From DATARH01 sp050246595 (GTDB lineage Bacteria; Pseudomonadota; Alphaproteobacteria; ATCC43930; CGMCC-115725): a stretch of DNA of 17,312 bases. The notes beneath the pieces were generated by a model. The model searched no databases, had not been told where the DNA came from, and saw only the letters and a list, made by a program, of their open reading frames with translations. Below, one piece after another: positions 1 through 6,462 of this stretch (its first letter is position 1; each line of letters begins with the position of its first letter). A program made the position numbers and the translations under genes. The stretch lies in contig JBFWVT010000098.1 in assembly GCA_050246595.1 (NCBI GenBank), positions 1 to 17,312 of the forward strand, in the 5' to 3' direction.

Positions 1-1198
1 CTTCGAAGCCGGTGGCTTCGGTCATGCGCTTGGCGGCCCGGCCGGTCGGAGCGCACAGCAACAGGCCGACGCCCTTGGCGGAGAGGATGCGCAGGATCGC
101 GTTGACGATCGTTGTCTTGCCGACCCCGGGTCCGCCGGTGATGACGAGTACTTTGGATGTGAGGGCCAGCCGGATCGCCGCGGCTTGGCTCTGGGCCAGC
201 GACAGGCCGGTCTTGCCTTCGATCCACGGCAGCGCCTTCTCGGGATCGATCTCGGGCCAGGGCAGCGCTCCGCTGACCAGGTGCCGGAGTCTGTCGGCGA
301 TCATCTGCTCCGCCCGGTACAGCCCGGTGAGGAAGATGCAGCTCTTCTCTCCGACGGTGTCCGCGATTACTGCGCGATCGACCAGTTCGAGCTCCAGCGC
401 GGTCTGAACCAGCTCCGGCGGGACCTCGAGCAAGGCGGCGGCAAGCGGCACCAGTTCGTCACGGGGCAGACCGCAGTGCCCCTCATCCATCGCTTCGGTC
501 AGCGCGTAGGAGATGCCGGCGCGAACCCGAACCATCGCCGCTTTGTCGATGCCGAGCCGCATCGCGATTGCATCGGCGGTCTTGAAGCCGATGCCGCGAA
601 TGTCGCGCGCCAGCCGGTACGGGTTCTCCGACATGACCTGGATCGGGTCGGCGCCGTAGGTCTTGAAGATGCGCACTGCGCGTGCCGTGCCCACGCCATG
701 GCTGTGCAGAAAGACCATGATCTCGCGCACGATCTTCTGCTCGGCCCAGGCGCTTGCGATGCGCTCGGCGCGCATCGGCCCGATGCCGGACACCTCGCGC
801 AAACGATCGGGCTCGGCTTCGATGATATCGAACACCTTGTCGCCGAATGCTTTGACCAGCTTCCTTGCGTAGACCGGGCCGATGCCGCGGATCATGCCGG
901 AGGCGAGATACTTCTCGATGCCGTCGGTCGAGGTCGGGGCCGAGCTGCGCAGAAAGCGGGCCTTGAACTGCTGGCCATGGGTGCGGTCGTTGACCCATTC
1001 GCCCGAGGCGGTGACCCACTCACCAGCGGAGATCGTTGCGGCATGCCCGACGGCGGTCACCAAGTCGCGGTGCCCCCGCGCCTTAACGCGCAGAACGCAG
1101 AAGCCGTTCTCGACATTGTGATAAGTGACGCGCTCGACGAGACCCGCCAGCACTTCCTGTGCCGATAAACCTGGCTGTGGCTTCAGCCCGCCGTTCAC
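1..1198 (-). CDS. recD2: RecD2-type ATP-dependent DNA helicase (partial, N-terminal 399 residues)
   Basis: This is a superfamily 1B 5'-3' DNA helicase of the RecD2 (RecD-like, RecBC-independent) type, expected to unwind DNA in the cytoplasm during repair or recombination. The minus strand reads as one open frame from 1198 off the left edge. The first ~85 residues match the RecD2 N-terminal OB-like region. Helix-hairpin-helix-like segments follow (GMIRGIGPVYARKL near residue 101, VSGIGPMRAERI near 136, RGIGFKTAD near 201), then the Walker A motif GGPGVGKT at residues 355-362 and the next motif CAPTGRAAKR. Family members are about 700-750 residues, so roughly the C-terminal half lies outside the window. 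The start is GTG at 1196-1198. No in-frame ATG exists between it and the upstream TAA, and a GGAG sits about 11 bases upstream. The gene is divergent from the hydrolase gene. RecD2 proteins also occur on mobile elements, but nothing here ties it to transfer. Family assignment is firm; the start is less certain. Confidence 0.93.
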   Translation of the reverse strand, partial: MNGGLKPQPGLSAQEVLAGLVERVTYHNVENGFCVLRVKARGHRDLVTAVGHAATISAGEWVTASGEWVNDRTHGQQFKARFLRSSAPTSTDGIEKYLASGMIRGIGPVYARKLVKAFGDKVFDIIEAEPDRLREVSGIGPMRAERIASAWAEQKIVREIMVFLHSHGVGTARAVRIFKTYGADPIQVMSENPYRLARDIRGIGFKTADAIAMRLGIDKAAMVRVRAGISYALTEAMDEGHCGLPRDELVPLAAALLEVPPELVQTALELELVDRAVIADTVGEKSCIFLTGLYRAEQMIADRLRHLVSGALPWPEIDPEKALPWIEGKTGLSLAQSQAAAIRLALTSKVLVITGGPGVGKTTIVNAILRILSAKGVGLLLCAPTGRAAKRMTEATGFE

Positions 1199-1451
1199 GA
1201 GACGCCAAGCTCCGTAGCAGTCAAAAATTCCCCAAAAGCATAATTATCACGTCGAGCCCAGTGGCGCGTTTTCGGATGAGTCAGGGCGTATTCAGCGCCG
1301 AAAATGCTGCTGGCGAGGCCACCATGGATGGCCCTCTGCCCTCCGGCGGCACTCTGCCTACTCATCTATATGCGAAATCCAGGCTGACTTGTCGCTGGGC
1401 AGTCCCTGCCATACCGTTTTGCTCCGCCCCGAACGGACCCGACTGCCAACC
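1199..1451. promoter_or_regulatory. Divergent intergenic region with a long inverted repeat
   Basis: These 253 bases separate the divergent recD2 and hydrolase genes, so they must hold both promoters. I see no convincing -35/-10 pair. The part near recD2 (about 1221-1250) is AT-richer than its surroundings. An imperfect inverted repeat joins 1266-1275 (GCGTTTTCGG) to 1298-1307 (CCGAAAATGC), 9 of 10 pairs with one G-T, around a 22-base centre. It could be an operator or a stem-loop. No supported gene lies here. Confidence 0.4.
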
Positions 1452-2405
1452 ATGAGCACGATCGAACTTGTCGATCCCGAATTGCGCGAGGCGCTCGCGC
1501 TATGGCCACAGGTGTCGCTGACCGCCGAAACCTTGCCGCGGCGTCGCACCGATGCGCTCGCGTTGCTGAGCGCCGTTCCGACACCACACCTGCCCGACAT
1601 CGCGACAGGCGAGATCCGCGTCGAGAGTGCGTTTGGCGCGAAACCGATCCGGGTTCTGACCTATCGCCCGGTCAGGTCCGACGCTCCGCTTCCCGTCATA
1701 CTCCACATCCATGGCGGCGGCTTCGTGATGGGCGCGCCGGAAATGAAGGATGTGGAGAACAGGCTCTTCGCGTCAGAGCTGAAATGCGCGATCTATTCCG
1801 TGGATTATCGCCTCGCGCCGGAAGCGCCGCACCCGGCGCCGCTGGAGGACATCTACTCAGTGTTTGTCTGGCTGCATGCGAATGCCGGTCAACTCGGGCT
1901 CGATCCTGCCCGCATCGGTATCAAGGGCGAAAGCGGAGGTGGCGGTTTGGCGGCGGGGGCCGCACTGTATGCCCGCGACCAGCAGGGACCGAAATTCGCC
2001 TTCCAGCACCTGATCTATCCGATGATCGACGACCGAACGGCAGTGCGCAAGGACCTGCATCCTTACGTCGGCGAATTCGTCTGGACGCAGGAGAACAACT
2101 ACTTTGGCTGGCGCTCGCTGCTCGGCGAGGAGCCGGGTTCGGCCGGTGTCTCGCCTTATGCGGCGGCTGCCCGCGCGGCCGATGTGTCGGGCTTGCCGCC
2201 AACCTACATCTCGGTCGGCGGTCTCGATCTCTTCCTTGAAGAAAACCTGACTTATGCGGATCGACTGAGCCGCGCCGGCGTACCGGTCGAGCTGCACCTG
2301 TATCCGCGAGCGTATCACGGCTTCTATCGCGCGACGAATGCCCGCGTGACCAGGCAGGCCGAGCGCGACACTCGCGAGGCGCTGCGACGCTTCCTGCACG
2401 GATAG
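1452..2405 (+). CDS. Alpha/beta hydrolase, hormone-sensitive-lipase (acetyl-hydrolase/esterase) family
   Basis: This is a predicted cytoplasmic serine esterase of 317 residues, typical for bacterial HSL-family (family IV) esterases. The oxyanion-hole motif HGGG is at residues 87-90. The nucleophile elbow is GESGGG with Ser161; the family usually has GDSAGG. A catalytic acid is plausible at Asp259 (GGLDLFLEE), and the histidine is His289 in YHGF. The VDYRLAPE segment at about 117-124 is another family hallmark. All triad residues are present, so it should be active. The physiological substrate cannot be read from sequence; short-chain esters or lactones are usual for the family. The ATG at 1452 is preferred because the frame upstream of it does not resemble the family. 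No good Shine-Dalgarno precedes it, so it may be weakly translated or have a short leader. It has no evident link to the conjugation genes and is probably cargo or flanking DNA. Confidence 0.92.
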   Translation: MSTIELVDPELREALALWPQVSLTAETLPRRRTDALALLSAVPTPHLPDIATGEIRVESAFGAKPIRVLTYRPVRSDAPLPVILHIHGGGFVMGAPEMKDVENRLFASELKCAIYSVDYRLAPEAPHPAPLEDIYSVFVWLHANAGQLGLDPARIGIKGESGGGGLAAGAALYARDQQGPKFAFQHLIYPMIDDRTAVRKDLHPYVGEFVWTQENNYFGWRSLLGEEPGSAGVSPYAAAARAADVSGLPPTYISVGGLDLFLEENLTYADRLSRAGVPVELHLYPRAYHGFYRATNARVTRQAERDTREALRRFLHG

Positions 2406-2497
2406 GCCCTTCTGTTTGGCACCAGCCATTGTGATGCTTCTACCCTTCGCGATGCGTCATTATTTCACGCAATGCGGCTCCCCTCGCTACATTGCAG

Positions 2498-3100
2498 ATG
2501 TCACGACAACCCGCGGCCATCTCGTCCATGACCGTCAATCAGCCGCCGCCTGCGGCCAATTCCTTGGCCGCTACGGCCCCAATCACCCTCGACCGTAGCG
2601 GCGAAGCCCGTCGCGCCTACCGCGAATCGCGCACCGCCATAGCGCTGCTGCAACAGCGCTGGCCCGCCGCCTTTCCGGAAGCGCCGCAGCAGGTCCGACC
2701 GCTGATCGCCGGGCTCACGCCGCTGATCGCTGCCGCGTTGGATTGGAGCCGCCCTTACGCCCGCGCTGTGCTGCGCACCTGGAAGCTGCGCCCCGCCTAT
2801 TGCCGCGCCGTTCTCGACCATCCTGTCCGTTTTGACTTGGATGGCAACCGAACCGAGCAATCGGTCGGCGAGGACGCTCGTACCATGGCAAAGACTCGCC
2901 TTGCCACCTGGGCCAGCAAACGCCGCCAGCCCGCACCGCACAAGCCGCCCGGCGGCAGCACGACCGCCACTTCACCGGCACAAACCCCCGATCATCGCAA
3001 ACCGGCCGATACCTCTACTGCCCCGGTATCAAGCCGGGGCGGGTCGAAATCGGCGAAGGGGTCCTTAGCCGCCAAATCGACAACCTTGACCGGCTCCTGA
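2498..3100 (+). CDS. ProQ/FinO-domain RNA-binding protein
   Basis: This is a predicted RNA chaperone or small-RNA-binding protein of about 200 residues. A ProQ/FinO-like domain covers about residues 46-136: AIALLQQRWPAAF, then RPLIAGL, a helix ending in YARAVLRTWKLRPAYCRAVL, and RFDLDG followed by an acidic turn and an alanine-rich helix. The remainder (137-200) is a Ser/Thr/Pro/Lys-rich basic tail, probably disordered, as in many ProQ homologues. In conjugative systems, FinO-type proteins control transfer by protecting or pairing antisense RNA, and ProQ acts more widely on mRNA stability. Which role applies here is not visible. ATG at 2498, ATG at 2528 or TTG at 2492 could be the start; none has a clear ribosome site. 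A perfect 7-bp GC inverted repeat (3020-3026 with 3034-3040) lies in the 3' coding part. I infer a possible role in regulating the nearby transfer operon, but nothing proves it. Confidence 0.75.
   Translation: MSRQPAAISSMTVNQPPPAANSLAATAPITLDRSGEARRAYRESRTAIALLQQRWPAAFPEAPQQVRPLIAGLTPLIAAALDWSRPYARAVLRTWKLRPAYCRAVLDHPVRFDLDGNRTEQSVGEDARTMAKTRLATWASKRRQPAPHKPPGGSTTATSPAQTPDHRKPADTSTAPVSSRGGSKSAKGSLAAKSTTLTGS
3020..3040. repeat. Perfect 7-bp inverted repeat inside the ProQ-like gene
   Basis: GCCCCGG at 3020-3026 pairs perfectly with CCGGGGC at 3034-3040 around a 7-base loop. It lies in the low-complexity 3' part of the ProQ/FinO-like gene. No T-run follows, so it is not a standard intrinsic terminator. 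A strong hairpin in the mRNA of an RNA-binding protein could be a self-regulatory or processing site, but chance in GC-rich coding DNA is also likely. Confidence 0.5.
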
Positions 3101-3187
3101 TCTGGCTTGGCACTTCGCAGCAGCCGCATTTTACAGGCAGCACATTGTCGATGAAAATACGTATCAAGAACAACCTGAAAGCGTGCA

Positions 3188-3216
3188 TTCAATACCAGCA
3201 TTTTGTACGATATGAT
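3188..3216 (+). promoter_or_regulatory. Candidate promoter of the vapBC operon
   Basis: A TATGAT hexamer at 3211-3216 matches the sigma-70 -10 consensus at five of six positions. With a 17-base spacer the -35 would be TTCAAT at 3188-3193, a weak match. The region is AT-richer than its surroundings and would give a leader of about 15-20 bases before the antitoxin ATG at 3241. Toxin-antitoxin operons are normally autorepressed by the antitoxin-toxin complex at such a promoter; I saw no clear operator palindrome. Confidence 0.4.
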
Positions 3217-3240
3217 TGCATAACGCAGCTTGAGACACCG

Positions 3241-3492
3241 ATGGCCACTCTGACAATCCGCAATGTCGATGCGGCGATGAAAGAGCGGTTGCGCCTGCGC
3301 GCTGCCCAGCATGGCCGATCGATGGAAGCCGAGGCACGCAGGATTTTGAGCCAAGCCGTGGCCGGCGATCGCGATCAGCCCGAACTGAACCTGGCCGAGG
3401 CGATGCGCCGGCGCTTTGCACCGCTCGGCGGTGTCGATCTCGAACTGCCGCCGCGTGAATTCGTCGACGAGCCGCCATCGTTCGATCCGTGA
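3241..3492 (+). CDS. vapB: VapB/FitA-type antitoxin (ribbon-helix-helix)
   Basis: This is a predicted antitoxin of 83 residues that should bind and neutralise the PIN toxin encoded next and repress their shared promoter. The N-terminus (MATLTIRNVDAAMKERL, then RLRAAQHGRSMEAEARRIL) is the ribbon-helix-helix DNA-binding fold typical of FitA/VapB antitoxins. The C-terminus (about 50-83) carries the acidic/hydrophobic toxin-binding segment ending ...REFVDEPPSFDP. ATG 3241 is chosen because the MATLTIRN start is the family start, although the frame is open upstream. A weak GAGA lies before it. Its TGA (3490-3492) overlaps the toxin's GTG start (3489) by four bases, which couples translation of the pair. 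The gene looks intact although its partner toxin is shortened. Confidence 0.9.
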   Translation: MATLTIRNVDAAMKERLRLRAAQHGRSMEAEARRILSQAVAGDRDQPELNLAEAMRRRFAPLGGVDLELPPREFVDEPPSFDP

Positions 3493-3878
3493 TCCTCGTC
3501 GACATCAATGTGATCTCGGAGCTGATGCGCGGCGAACCGCATCCGGCGGTGCTGTCCTGGGTGGCGGCGCAGCCGCGCTCGCTGCTCTACGCGAGCTATA
3601 TCAGTCAGGCGGAAATCCTCTATGGAATTGCCGCCCTGCCCGAAGGGCGCCGGCGGACGGCGTTGGCGGCGGCGGCTGAAGCCATGTTCGCCGAGGATTT
3701 CGCCGGGCGGCTTTTGCCCTTTGAGGCGCGGGCGGCGGCCCGGTATCCGGAGATCGTCCTGGCCCGCCGCCAAGCCGGGAAGCCGATCGAGAAATTCGAT
3801 GATGCGCTGATCGCCGCAACCGCGCTGGCGGCTGGCGCCAGTATTGCCACGCGCGATGCCGGTGGCTTTACGGGCTGA
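3489..3878 (+). CDS. vapC: VapC/FitB-type PIN-domain toxin, C-terminally truncated by an in-frame TGA
   Basis: This is a PIN-domain ribonuclease toxin of a type II pair; VapC enzymes cleave RNA such as tRNA or rRNA in a Mg-dependent way. The 129-residue product carries the PIN acidic set: Asp5 (LVDINVISEL), Glu42 (AEILYG), Asp104/Asp105 (KFDDALIAATA) and Asp123 (TRDAGGF). It stops at TGA 3876-3878. The same frame continues after that stop for 11 codons, GLTVIDPWTAS, to TAA at 3912-3914. That matches the conserved C-terminal strand of FitB/VapC proteins (typically ...F.GCGL.vidPW), so the TGA very probably replaced a Cys or Trp codon. The acidic residues remain, but the last beta-strand is lost, which may destabilise or inactivate the toxin. 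It starts at GTG 3489, overlapping the antitoxin stop. It could be a degenerate remnant; readthrough or sequencing error are alternatives. Confidence 0.88.
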   Translation: MILVDINVISELMRGEPHPAVLSWVAAQPRSLLYASYISQAEILYGIAALPEGRRRTALAAAAEAMFAEDFAGRLLPFEARAAARYPEIVLARRQAGKPIEKFDDALIAATALAAGASIATRDAGGFTG

Positions 3879-3914
3879 GGCCTTACCGTGATCGACCCTT
3901 GGACGGCATCGTAA
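3879..3914 (+). other. Stranded C-terminal tail of the VapC toxin
   Basis: These 36 bases directly follow the toxin's TGA in the same frame. They encode GLTVIDPWTAS and then TAA. The peptide matches the conserved end of FitB/VapC-type PIN proteins, so this is the remaining 3' end of the original toxin gene. It has no start of its own and would be translated only by stop readthrough. Confidence 0.8.
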
Positions 3915-4395
3915 GCGGGGTCGATCCAGCGCGGTTACGGCCCGGGATGCGAGAGCGATCTGATCATGGCAAAGAGGGTCGCCGAAACCGACAGCCTCGA
4001 CCCGATCGAGGCCATTCGACAGCCAAGATGATGGGTCGAGGTCAATCTTGCTGCTGAACCTCCAGGAATTCTGCTGGTTTTTGGGCTGAGTTTGACGGAC
4101 GGTCCAACCGCCGAACCGTCCTCTGACCCCGGGTCGTCCGGTTTCAGCGTGCCTCAGCAACCGCTCGGCGCTGGCGGGGAGGAGGCTTTCTACCGCGCTT
4201 TCCGGAGAGCCTGGAAGACTTCGATCTGCTGCTGGTCATGCGCGCCGCGTGCAGCACGATGGTATCCATTGATCGCAACGCTGAATTAAACGGAAGCCAA
4301 AGCCGGGCCGCGCTCGGAATTTTGGGCGCCATATCGTATGCTACGCGATTAGCGGCAAAGCTGCCGCAGCCGACGGTTGGGCGCGTGGAGGCAGC
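3915..4395. other. Gene-free stretch between the toxin-antitoxin pair and the regulator
   Basis: About 480 bases in which I recognise no gene on either strand. Open frames exist in both directions, as expected at this G+C, but their translations resemble no family I know. No RNA gene, terminator or insertion-sequence end was identified. A GGAGG at 4387-4391 serves as ribosome site for the regulator starting at GTG 4396. The stretch may be decayed coding sequence or a boundary between modules; that is inference. Confidence 0.5.
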
Positions 4396-5391
4396 GTGGC
4401 GAGACGACCGTCAGGGACGGCTGATGACGGCAAAACCCTGGACGAACACAGGACGCGGCGTCGCGCCGGCCGCGCGCCCGGGACCAATGCCGATCGTTCG
4501 GCGGAGCCGCTGTATTACTCGGAGCGCTGGGGAGGCATTCCGGTTCCTGGGGTGGAGTCGGAGGGCTTCCTGTTCTATCCCGACGCACCCGGCGAGTTTG
4601 AAGAGCTGGCGACAGCGCAGGAGTGCGCCGCCTTTGCGCGCTGGATGAGAGAGGCCGAATCGGCCTCGGGCCTTCGTACCGATGAGTGGTTCGCCGCCAT
4701 CGCCGGCAAGAGGCCACCCGATGCGAGGGAGTTGCTCAGCGGCGAGGCCTCGTTAACTGGTTATCAGGAGTTTTGCCTGCAGCTCGCGATCTATTTGGGG
4801 CTCTGTCCGTACCCGAAAGAGATCATGCCGGCGCTGCTTAAACTGGTCTGGGGATTGCGCATGCATCTCACGCAGCTGATCCCGGAGAGGATACGCGGTG
4901 GCGGTCGGGCCGCATCTGCCGCGCCTGCCCTTCCGCCAGGGGGCGTGGTGCTCCCCTTCGAACCGCCTGGCCTGCCGGAAGGGCCGCTGAGCCGGGAGGC
5001 GCTGCAGGAGGGACTGGCCACGGCGCGCGCGGCGGCGGCGGAACGGATGCGGCTGCTGGCGGCCGTGCCGGGCGCGGACACGGCGCGCGAGCTGCAATCC
5101 CTCGCCGAATGGCTGTACCGGCACGAGGCCATGCTGCGGGCCATGGCGCCGCTGATGCCGCTGACCCAGGAGGAGATCCAAGAGGCCTTCGCGCGCAACC
5201 TAGTCCGCCTGCGCACCGCCGCCGGGTTGACGCAGGGCCAGTTGGCCGAGCGCAGCGGGGTGTCGCAGCCGCAGATTTCGCAGCTGGAACGCGCCGCCCA
5301 GGAGCCGCGCCTCTCGACCGTGCTGGCGCTGTCCCGGGCACTGGGCGTAGAACCCGCTATCCTGTTGCAAGGAACCATCTCGCTCGAATGA
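4396..5391 (+). CDS. XRE-family transcriptional regulator with a long unrecognised N-terminal region
   Basis: This is a 331-residue protein. Residues about 265-324 form a Cro/C1-type helix-turn-helix (NLVRLRTAAGLTQGQLAERSGV, then SQPQISQLERAAQEPRLSTVLALSRALGV). The first ~255 residues are not a domain I recognise. They begin with a basic low-complexity stretch (1-35), then a globular-looking part rich in aromatic residues (about 38-165), a Pro/Gly linker (167-200) and an Ala-rich helical part (200-245) before the helix-turn-helix. The start is GTG 4396 with GGAGG at 4387-4391. The frame is open upstream to 4282 but offers no better start. It lies 89 bases upstream of virB1 on the same strand, so I infer that it controls the transfer operon, and perhaps itself, through the 5392-5480 region. 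Whether it represses or activates, and what the N-terminal part senses, is unknown. The helix-turn-helix call is firm. Confidence 0.82.
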   Translation: MARRPSGTADDGKTLDEHRTRRRAGRAPGTNADRSAEPLYYSERWGGIPVPGVESEGFLFYPDAPGEFEELATAQECAAFARWMREAESASGLRTDEWFAAIAGKRPPDARELLSGEASLTGYQEFCLQLAIYLGLCPYPKEIMPALLKLVWGLRMHLTQLIPERIRGGGRAASAAPALPPGGVVLPFEPPGLPEGPLSREALQEGLATARAAAAERMRLLAAVPGADTARELQSLAEWLYRHEAMLRAMAPLMPLTQEEIQEAFARNLVRLRTAAGLTQGQLAERSGVSQPQISQLERAAQEPRLSTVLALSRALGVEPAILLQGTISLE

Positions 5392-5480
5392 TTGTTTTGC
5401 AATAATAACTCTATTTTAGCCGCTTTACAAATCACCTCGCGGCGAGTCAGGATAGCTCCGTTCTATCGGAGGTTAGCCTG
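5391..5480 (+). promoter_or_regulatory. Leader and putative operator region of the virB operon
   Basis: This short AT-richer stretch lies between the XRE regulator and virB1. It holds two small dyads suited to a helix-turn-helix dimer: ATTG-ttttg-CAAT at 5391-5403, and CTCGC-G-GCGAG at 5436-5446. No consensus promoter is evident; TATTTT at 5412-5417 and TTTACA at 5425-5430 are only weak candidate elements. Just before virB1, two short stems overlap: GATAG (5451-5455) with CTATC (5463-5467), and CTCCG (5456-5460) with CGGAG (5467-5471). The second covers the ribosome site GGAGG (5468-5472). This suggests control of virB1 transcription or translation, but the stems are short. Confidence 0.45.
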
Positions 5481-6242
5481 GTGTCCGCCGTCCTTGCCCT
5501 CGCTACCGTCCTGCACCTGGCCGCCACGCCGGACTGCACGGCGCCGGGAATGCCGCCGGCCAATGTCGCCGCCGTGGCGCAGCAGGAATCCGGGTTTCAC
5601 CCGTACGCGATCCGCGATGAGACGACGGATCGGTCGCATTACCCGGCGACGCGGGAGGACGCCGAGGCGCTTGCGGCCCGCCTGACGGCGCAGGGACACC
5701 TGCTGGGCGTCGGTTTGATGCAGCTGACGCCGCCAGCGAATTTTGGCCTGTCTATCGCCGAGGCGTTTGACCCCTGCAAGAACATGAAGGCCGGAGCCGA
5801 GCTGCTCGCCGCCAACTACAACCTCGAATGGCAGGCGCTGATGCGCGCCCTGTCCCGCTACAACTCGGGCAACCCGACCCGCGCCGAAGCCTATGCGAAG
5901 CGCGTCGCCGCCCAGGCGCAGCGCAACGCGCGCATGCCGTCGCTGGCGCCTCATCCCCTTCCCAACCTGGCGGCGGTGCCTGCCTCCACACCGCAGCGCT
6001 ACGCCCCGCCCGCCGCCAAGCCTTCCTGCGCCCCGGCCTGGGACGTGTGGGCAGTTTGCCGGCAGCCGGAGGAACCAACGCGTCAGCAGCGGTCCGAGAA
6101 CACCGACGTGCCGGCGGTCGAAGCCGCGGCCGGCGCGCCGGTCCAGTGCGCGGCTTCCTTTGGGGGACTCGATCATGTTGACCACCGGCCGCACCCTTGC
6201 GGTGGCAGGTTTGTTGCTCTGCTGCGCGTTGCTCTGGCCTGA
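5481..6242 (+). CDS. virB1: VirB1-like lytic transglycosylase of the type IV secretion system
   Basis: This is a periplasmic SLT-family muramidase that locally opens peptidoglycan so the secretion channel can assemble. Of its 253 residues, about 20-150 form the catalytic domain. The catalytic Glu36 sits in AAVAQQESGFHPYAIRD, followed by VGLMQLTPPANFG, AFDPCKNMKAGAELL and the YNSGNPTRAEAYAKRV motif that ends the SLT fold. The C-terminal ~100 residues are a Pro/Ala-rich variable tail, common in VirB1. A short hydrophobic stretch at residues 1-16 may be an export signal but is weak. The start is GTG 5481 with GGAGG eight bases before it; no alternative start exists back to the TAA at 5406. The last 68 bases overlap virB2 in another frame, so the final 22 or so residues are an out-of-frame reading of the pilin start. 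It is the first gene of the virB operon. Confidence 0.92.
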   Translation: MSAVLALATVLHLAATPDCTAPGMPPANVAAVAQQESGFHPYAIRDETTDRSHYPATREDAEALAARLTAQGHLLGVGLMQLTPPANFGLSIAEAFDPCKNMKAGAELLAANYNLEWQALMRALSRYNSGNPTRAEAYAKRVAAQAQRNARMPSLAPHPLPNLAAVPASTPQRYAPPAAKPSCAPAWDVWAVCRQPEEPTRQQRSENTDVPAVEAAAGAPVQCAASFGGLDHVDHRPHPCGGRFVALLRVALA

Positions 6243-6459
6243 CCTCGCCTTCGCGCAGGCCGCCGGCAGCGACCCCTTCACTCAGGCCGTCAACTGGTTC
6301 GTCGGCGGCCCGGCGCGCGGTGTCGCCATGCTCGCCATCGCCTGCGTCGCGGTGCTGGCCTGGGTCTTCACCGCCTCGCTGCGTGTGGTCGGCTTCGTGC
6401 TCGGCGGCGGCCTGGTGCTGGCCAACATCGACACTATCGTCGGCTGGATGGGGTTTTGA
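6175..6459 (+). CDS. virB2: VirB2/TrbC-type major pilin
   Basis: This is the 94-residue pilin precursor that forms the conjugative pilus. A signal peptide covers residues 1-27 (hydrophobic core AVAGLLLCCALLW, cleavage after LAFA). The mature part is about 67 residues with two hydrophobic helices (GVAMLAIACVAVLAWVF and VVGFVLGGGLVLANI) joined by a short polar turn, the standard VirB2/TrbC topology in the inner membrane before polymerisation. ATG 6175 has a strong GGGGGA ribosome site at 6162-6167, which lies inside the virB1 coding region. The 68-base overlap with virB1 implies coupled or independent reinitiation. virB3 starts four bases after its stop. Size and hydrophobic pattern fit the family well. 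Confidence 0.9.
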   Translation: MLTTGRTLAVAGLLLCCALLWPDLAFAQAAGSDPFTQAVNWFVGGPARGVAMLAIACVAVLAWVFTASLRVVGFVLGGGLVLANIDTIVGWMGF

Positions 6460-6462
6460 GCC

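Noticed and set aside
185..1168. Long plus-strand open frame of 327 codons opposite recD2
   Set aside because: The translation resembles no protein and is the antisense shadow of the clear RecD2 frame, which carries Walker A and helix-hairpin-helix motifs.
3020..3040. Intrinsic terminator at the end of the ProQ-like gene
   Set aside because: The hairpin is inside the coding region, 60 bases before the stop, and no T-run follows it.
3375..4160. 261-codon minus-strand open frame across vapBC and the gap
   Set aside because: It lies antisense to the toxin-antitoxin genes, is Arg/Gly-rich and shows no family motif; high G+C explains its length.
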